IMG/VR virus record: IMGVR_UViG_3300009506_000174
Span: 1-25,818 of that record
Source: a virus
Length of the DNA stretch: 25,818 bases
Reading direction: 5' to 3' (one strand)
Made by a program: the position numbers and the translations under genes. Under the pieces are notes generated by a model. That model was not told the DNA's origin. It saw nothing but the letters and a program-made list of their open reading frames with translations, and did no database searches. Positions 22,084 to 25,818 of the stretch are shown here, one piece after another (positions within the stretch are counted from its first letter, which is position 1; every line of letters starts with the position of its first letter).

Positions 22084-22620
22084 ATGCCGGCCGCAATCGT
22101 GAAAAATCGCGAGCTGAAAAAGAACCGAGACGGCTCCGGAAACGTGCTCTTGATACAAGCCGAGGTCTCCGACCCTGACGATCTGCAGTCCGTCGAGTTG
22201 GTCACCGGTTCCGGCGAGGACTACAACCCGCCGAACGGCTCGAAGCTCGTCGTGATCGAGCTCGGCAACGCTTACAAAGTCGCCGTAGCCTGCGACGACG
22301 GGATCGAACCCGCCGCGGCCATCGGAGAGCGGCGACTCTATAGCATTTCCGGGGGTGCTGTTGCGGCCGTGATCTGGCTCAAGGCCGACGGGACGGTCGA
22401 ACTCAACGGCGGCGGCGGGACGGCTGTCGAATACTCCCGGTTGAAAACGGCGTTCGATCAACTCAAGTCCGATTTCGATACGCTCGTCGGCGTGTTCAAT
22501 GCACATGTTCATCCCGGGGTAACGGCTGGCGTCGCCTCTACCGGTTCGACAGCTACCCCGGGATCGACAAGTTCGGCCGACATGTCGCCGGCGGAATCTG
22601 ATACGGTGACGTTGCCATGA
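22084..22620 (+). CDS. Baseplate central spike protein (Mu gp45-like)
   Basis: A 178-aa spike that pierces the host outer membrane. The N-terminus has OB-fold-like strands (GNVLLIQAEVSDPDDLQSVELV, GSKLVVIELGNAYKVAVACDDG). A repetitive Gly-rich beta-helix-like strand follows (WLKADGTVELNGGGGTAVEY), then the conserved FNAHVHPGV motif, whose histidines bind iron at the tip of gpV/gp45-type spikes. The C-terminus is Ser/Thr/Gly-rich. ATG-22084 directly follows the hub stop, and the stop overlaps the next ATG. Mu gp45 is 197 aa, so the size fits. Confidence 0.85.
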   Translation: MPAAIVKNRELKKNRDGSGNVLLIQAEVSDPDDLQSVELVTGSGEDYNPPNGSKLVVIELGNAYKVAVACDDGIEPAAAIGERRLYSISGGAVAAVIWLKADGTVELNGGGGTAVEYSRLKTAFDQLKSDFDTLVGVFNAHVHPGVTAGVASTGSTATPGSTSSADMSPAESDTVTLP

Positions 22621-23084
22621 CCTCGAAACTCGGATTCGTCTGGGAAGGCGACCCCAAAATCGACCTCACCGAGGACGGCGCTGACATGGTCTACCGTGGC
22701 GGTCAGCCCGTCATGGATCGAGGCCTCGAAAACTGCGTCTTGCTCTCGCTGTTCACCGCGCCGGACTGGGCCGGAAACGCACTCTTGACGGGGCCTGACG
22801 AAGCGATCGGCTCGCTCTACGAGCAGATCGCCACCAAGGACGCAATCACGTTGACATCTCTCGAGCGCCTGGCCAGCGCGGCGCGTGCTGCTCTCGCATG
22901 GTTGATCCCCGCGAGAATAGCCAGCAAAATCGACGTTGACGTTTCAAACCCCGAGGGGCGCCAACTCGCAGCGACGATCAGGATCTATCCTCCCGGCGGT
23001 GGAGATCCGGCGTTGCTAACAATCCTTCGCAACGGTCCAAACTGGATCTATCAAAAATACGATCCAGCTCACGAGAGGCTGTAA
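22617..23084 (+). CDS. Baseplate wedge/spike-adjacent protein (Mu gp46-like)
   Basis: A 155-aa protein of the GP46 family, the equivalent of T4 gp25 in position. GGQPVMDRGLENCVLLSLFTAPDWAGNALL near residues 28-60 is the conserved segment, followed by a helical block (ITLTSLERLASAARAALAWL) and a C-terminal beta stretch with IRIYPPGGG. It overlaps the spike gene and precedes baseplate J by one base. It likely fixes the baseplate wedge to the sheath start. Confidence 0.85.
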   Translation: MTSKLGFVWEGDPKIDLTEDGADMVYRGGQPVMDRGLENCVLLSLFTAPDWAGNALLTGPDEAIGSLYEQIATKDAITLTSLERLASAARAALAWLIPARIASKIDVDVSNPEGRQLAATIRIYPPGGGDPALLTILRNGPNWIYQKYDPAHERL

Positions 23085-23085
23085 A

Positions 23086-24504
23086 ATGGCGTTTCAGATA
23101 CCGACGACACAAGAGCTTGCGGCGCTGATCCTCGCGGCGATCGAGGCGAAGATCAACCAGACAACGCCACCGGTCGCCAAGGCATTTAACAAGGTGCTAT
23201 CGGTCGTCCTAGCTCTTGTCGGGACCGGTCTTTACAAGTTCGGCGCCGATCGGATCCTGCAGGTTTTCGCTCTGACGGCCACAGGCGACGGGCTCGACAC
23301 CGTCGGATCCGAGTATGGTGTCACTCGTCACGCGGCGATCGCGGCCGTGCTCGAGTTCGAGGCGACCGGGACGAATGGAGTTTTGATCCCGGCCGGAACC
23401 GATTGGACGTCGGAAAGCACCGGAGAGATCTACACGACGATCGCCGACGTGACGATCGCCGCGGGCGTGGCCGTGCTCAACGGCGTCGCCTCTACGCCCG
23501 GCGATACAGGAAACCTGGCCAACGGCGAGATCCTCACAATCAACACGCCGATCGCCCAGGTCGACAGCGAGGCCACCGTCACCGACACGATCACCGAGGG
23601 CGAGGACCGCGAGACCGATACGGCCTACCGGCGCCGCGTGCTGACCCGCATCCGGGCCGCCGGCGGTGGGGGAAACGCGGCCGATTATCGCCAGTGGTCC
23701 GAGGACGTCGACGGAGTCCGGCGCGCGTTTCCCTATTCCGGCAAGCCGAGAAAGTCCGTTCAGACCAGTATCGCGGTAGTCATCAACGCGGCTCCTCTCA
23801 ATACCGTCATCTGGGCCGGCCACGATTGGCGCGACGAGGCCGGGGCCGTCGAGGGAGACCAAATCACGCTAGCGAATTGTCCGGTCGGAGCGAACGATGG
23901 AACCTACACGATCACGTCGATCAACCTCGCCGGCGACACGCTCACGTTGAGCGGGCCACTTGCGAACGACGCTGGCGCGATCGACGCCACGGTCGAGGCG
24001 ACGCCAGGCGACCGCGTCGTCTACATCGAATCGACCGACACCGGGGTCGACGGGGTTCCGACTCCGACGCTGCTCGACTTGGTACGGGCCGCGTTGCTGA
24101 ACGATCCCGACACCGGAGATTCGCGCGACGTGCTCGGGTTGATAGAAGAACGACTCTACGTCGAGCCGATCGACCGGCTTTACGTAAAGGTCAACATCAA
24201 CGGCCTCGAGGTCGCGGCCGAGCTCGAGGCAACGGTCAAGGCGCAGCTGACGTCAGCGCTCGACACTCACCTATACGATCGCGTTTTCTGTTTCGTCGAG
24301 GGTCTGGACTACGAGGGAGACCGGGTCGATTCGGTGACCGAGGTCACGGTTTCGGGTGTCGTTTGGGGAATCCTGAAACCGGTTGGCGCTTTCGCTGACG
24401 ACGTACAGATCAAGTTTGTTCGAGACGCGGCCACGGCCTACCAGCTGGACCGCGGAGAATTGACGATTCTCGAGGGCGTCTATTACGACGGGGTTGGGTT
24501 CTGA
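23086..24504 (+). CDS. Baseplate J protein (Mu gp47-like)
   Basis: This is the wedge protein that links the hub and the fibres. The N-terminal half has IPAGTDWTSESTGEIYTTIADV and TDTAYRRRVLTRIRAAGGGGNAADYRQW, typical of Mu gp47/gpJ proteins. The C-terminal part holds TPTLLDLVRAALLNDPDT, RDVLGLIEERLYVEPIDRLYVKVNING and the final RGELTILEGVYYDGVGF. The family is about 350-400 aa; this one has 472 because of an inserted block at residues about 232-308 (VIWAGHDWRDEAG ... DGTYTITSINLAGDTLTLSG), between two strands of the core. ATG-23086 follows the gp46 stop by one base. Confidence 0.9.
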   Translation: MAFQIPTTQELAALILAAIEAKINQTTPPVAKAFNKVLSVVLALVGTGLYKFGADRILQVFALTATGDGLDTVGSEYGVTRHAAIAAVLEFEATGTNGVLIPAGTDWTSESTGEIYTTIADVTIAAGVAVLNGVASTPGDTGNLANGEILTINTPIAQVDSEATVTDTITEGEDRETDTAYRRRVLTRIRAAGGGGNAADYRQWSEDVDGVRRAFPYSGKPRKSVQTSIAVVINAAPLNTVIWAGHDWRDEAGAVEGDQITLANCPVGANDGTYTITSINLAGDTLTLSGPLANDAGAIDATVEATPGDRVVYIESTDTGVDGVPTPTLLDLVRAALLNDPDTGDSRDVLGLIEERLYVEPIDRLYVKVNINGLEVAAELEATVKAQLTSALDTHLYDRVFCFVEGLDYEGDRVDSVTEVTVSGVVWGILKPVGAFADDVQIKFVRDAATAYQLDRGELTILEGVYYDGVGF

Positions 24505-24505
24505 T

Positions 24506-25818
24506 ATGAGACGAGTTCTCGACGCGCTGTTTCCTCGCGGTGCTTTCTGGACGCCGAAGATCGGCGGCCACTACGATCTTTTACTCGACGGCCTCGGAGA
24601 CGGCCTGGAAATACTGCGAGCCTTTCTTTCGAGTCTGGCGAAAATCCGCGAGCCGGAAGAAACGATCATGCTCGACGACCTCGAGCGGGAGTTCGGAGTC
24701 ATCGTCGATACCGGCCTGACCGACGCCACGCGCCGCACATATCTTGCCGGTGTGAAGTACGGGGCGATCGGTCTCGGGACCGCGGCCGACGTCCAGGCGC
24801 GTTTGCGGGCCGCCGGCTTCTCGAATGTCTACGTTTACCAGAACAGCCCAGCGATCGACCCTGACGGCTTTCCAGGGGCCGGCGCCGAGCTGCTCGTCAC
24901 GGGAGAGCTCGCGGATCACCCGGTAACGTTCTTGATGCCGATCCTTTCTCGAGATTGGCCGTTTGTTTTTTTCGTCGGTGGAGCGCGGACGAAACACGAC
25001 AATTTCATTGATTGGAATATGGAATATTCCGGAACGCTTCACTGGCCGGACGGAGACGGCGGGGTAATCTCGAAGCTCACGACGCCGCGTCAATCGAGTC
25101 TCCGCTCTCTCGGTGTCGCGGCCAGCGGGGCGACGCTTACCGATCAACAGGTCTGGCCGCCGACGGACGATCCGACGCTGCTTTCGTTTTATCGGATGCT
25201 CGAAGATACGACGGTAACAGGAACGCGCGTCGTCGGTCTTGCTCCTAGAAATCTGCTCATCGACGGCGACATGAATCAGACAGGCACGGCCTCTTGGACG
25301 GCCGTCGCGACAATCCTCAGCAAACAGAGCGGATCGCCGCATGGCGGAAGGTATTCGCTTCGAATAGATTCGTCGTCTGGTTTGGGTACGGGTTGGGCAA
25401 CTCAAGCCGTTGTATTGAACAACAAAGATTTGAAAATAGAGGGTTGGGCGCGCAGTGTTGACGGGGTCGCGTCGCCGAGGATCGCCTCTCCCGGCGGAAA
25501 CCGCTGGACAGGGACGACCTCGACCGATTGGCAGTGGTTTTCCGTGTCTTGGACCGAGGCCGGCGGCGCGGGCGCGATTCAACTCGGGATGGACACGGCC
25601 GACAAAACTGTCGAGTTCGACGACGTTCGCCTAACGGACATCAACTTTCAAGAGCCGGGAGCCACGGCTTCGAATACCACGAACGTTACGACAGCGTTGA
25701 TAGACGGGTTGGATTTTGATCCGGGGTCGTCTTCGTTTGCGGAATTGATCGACGACTGCATTAAGAACGGAGATTTTGGAGCGGCCGCCGGCTGGACGCT
25801 CGGGGCCAACTGGGCGAT
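24506..25818 (+). CDS. gp48-like baseplate protein fused to a carbohydrate-binding-like module (partial)
   Basis: Starts at ATG-24506 and is open to the window end, so at least 437 residues; the C-terminus is missing. Residues 1 to about 180 read as the Mu gp48/DUF2313 family, a wedge or fibre-connector protein: LDALFPRGAFWTPKIGGHYD, DDLEREFGVIVDTGLTDATRRTYL and a G-ADVQARLRAAGF segment. Residues about 245-375 read as a carbohydrate-binding beta sandwich of the CBM4/9 type: NLLIDGDMNQTGTASWTAVA ... WQWFSVSWTEAGGAGAIQLG ... VEFDDVRLTD. A second module seems to start near 425 (IKNGDFGAAAGWTLGANW). The CBM part is a likely receptor or envelope-binding segment. Fusion is seen directly in the open frame. 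Confidence 0.85.
   Translation, partial: MRRVLDALFPRGAFWTPKIGGHYDLLLDGLGDGLEILRAFLSSLAKIREPEETIMLDDLEREFGVIVDTGLTDATRRTYLAGVKYGAIGLGTAADVQARLRAAGFSNVYVYQNSPAIDPDGFPGAGAELLVTGELADHPVTFLMPILSRDWPFVFFVGGARTKHDNFIDWNMEYSGTLHWPDGDGGVISKLTTPRQSSLRSLGVAASGATLTDQQVWPPTDDPTLLSFYRMLEDTTVTGTRVVGLAPRNLLIDGDMNQTGTASWTAVATILSKQSGSPHGGRYSLRIDSSSGLGTGWATQAVVLNNKDLKIEGWARSVDGVASPRIASPGGNRWTGTTSTDWQWFSVSWTEAGGAGAIQLGMDTADKTVEFDDVRLTDINFQEPGATASNTTNVTTALIDGLDFDPGSSSFAELIDDCIKNGDFGAAAGWTLGANWA

Noticed and set aside
1-25818. Very frequent CTCGAG, GATC and TCGA words as possible special signals
   Set aside because: They follow from common Leu-Glu, Ile and Asp codons in GC-rich coding DNA and show no spacing or clustering outside genes.
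1-25818. CRISPR arrays, tRNA genes, transposons, attachment sites or lysis genes
   Set aside because: I saw no direct-repeat spacer pattern, cloverleaf, transposase, terminal inverted repeats, endolysin or holin. Gaps between genes are too short to hide them.

Overview
This window is the late structural region of a tailed double-stranded DNA bacteriophage or prophage. All supported genes lie on the + strand in one tightly packed run, many with 1-4 nt stop/start overlaps, which suggests a single late transcription unit. Most of the DNA is GC-rich (60-base lines I counted by hand reach about 68% GC). This points to a high-GC bacterial host, probably a proteobacterium, but the host cannot be named. 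No integrase, tRNA, IS element, CRISPR array or host gene is visible.

Layout. 1-107 holds the possible tail of an upstream gene. 108-3810 is the packaging module: a small terminase-like protein, a radical SAM enzyme, and a GpA-family large terminase. 3841-13537 is a lambda-type head module: gpW-like joiner, portal (B), two beta-rich virion or fibre-like proteins, a small unknown, an S49 prohead protease with a nested in-frame scaffold start (C/Nu3-like), a decoration protein (D-like) carrying inserted repeats, and the major capsid protein (E). 13584-14790 is the neck and connector region. 14793-25818 is a Mu-type contractile tail: sheath, tube, tail assembly chaperone with a -1 frameshift extension, tape measure, a gpN/DNA-circularisation protein split over two genes, LysM-hub fusion (gpP), spike (gp45), gp46, baseplate J (gp47) and gp48 fused to a carbohydrate-binding-like module. 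The last gene runs off the window. The phage is therefore a lambda-head/Mu-tail mosaic with myovirus morphology.

How it works together. The small and large terminases cut and pump DNA through the portal into a prohead built from the E-like capsid protein on the nested scaffold, which the S49 protease removes. The D-like protein then stabilises the shell. The neck proteins join the head to a sheath/tube tail whose length is set by the tape measure. The baseplate genes (hub, spike, gp46, J, gp48) end in sugar-binding-type modules suited to host recognition.

The least ordinary parts are: the AT-richer radical SAM gene between the terminase genes, whose likely N-terminus is out of frame behind an 11-A run; the D-like protein interrupted by repeats; a LamG-type protein inside the head operon with two sharply lower-GC segments; and the in-frame TAG that splits gpN. 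All domain names come from reading motifs and gene order. No database search was run.
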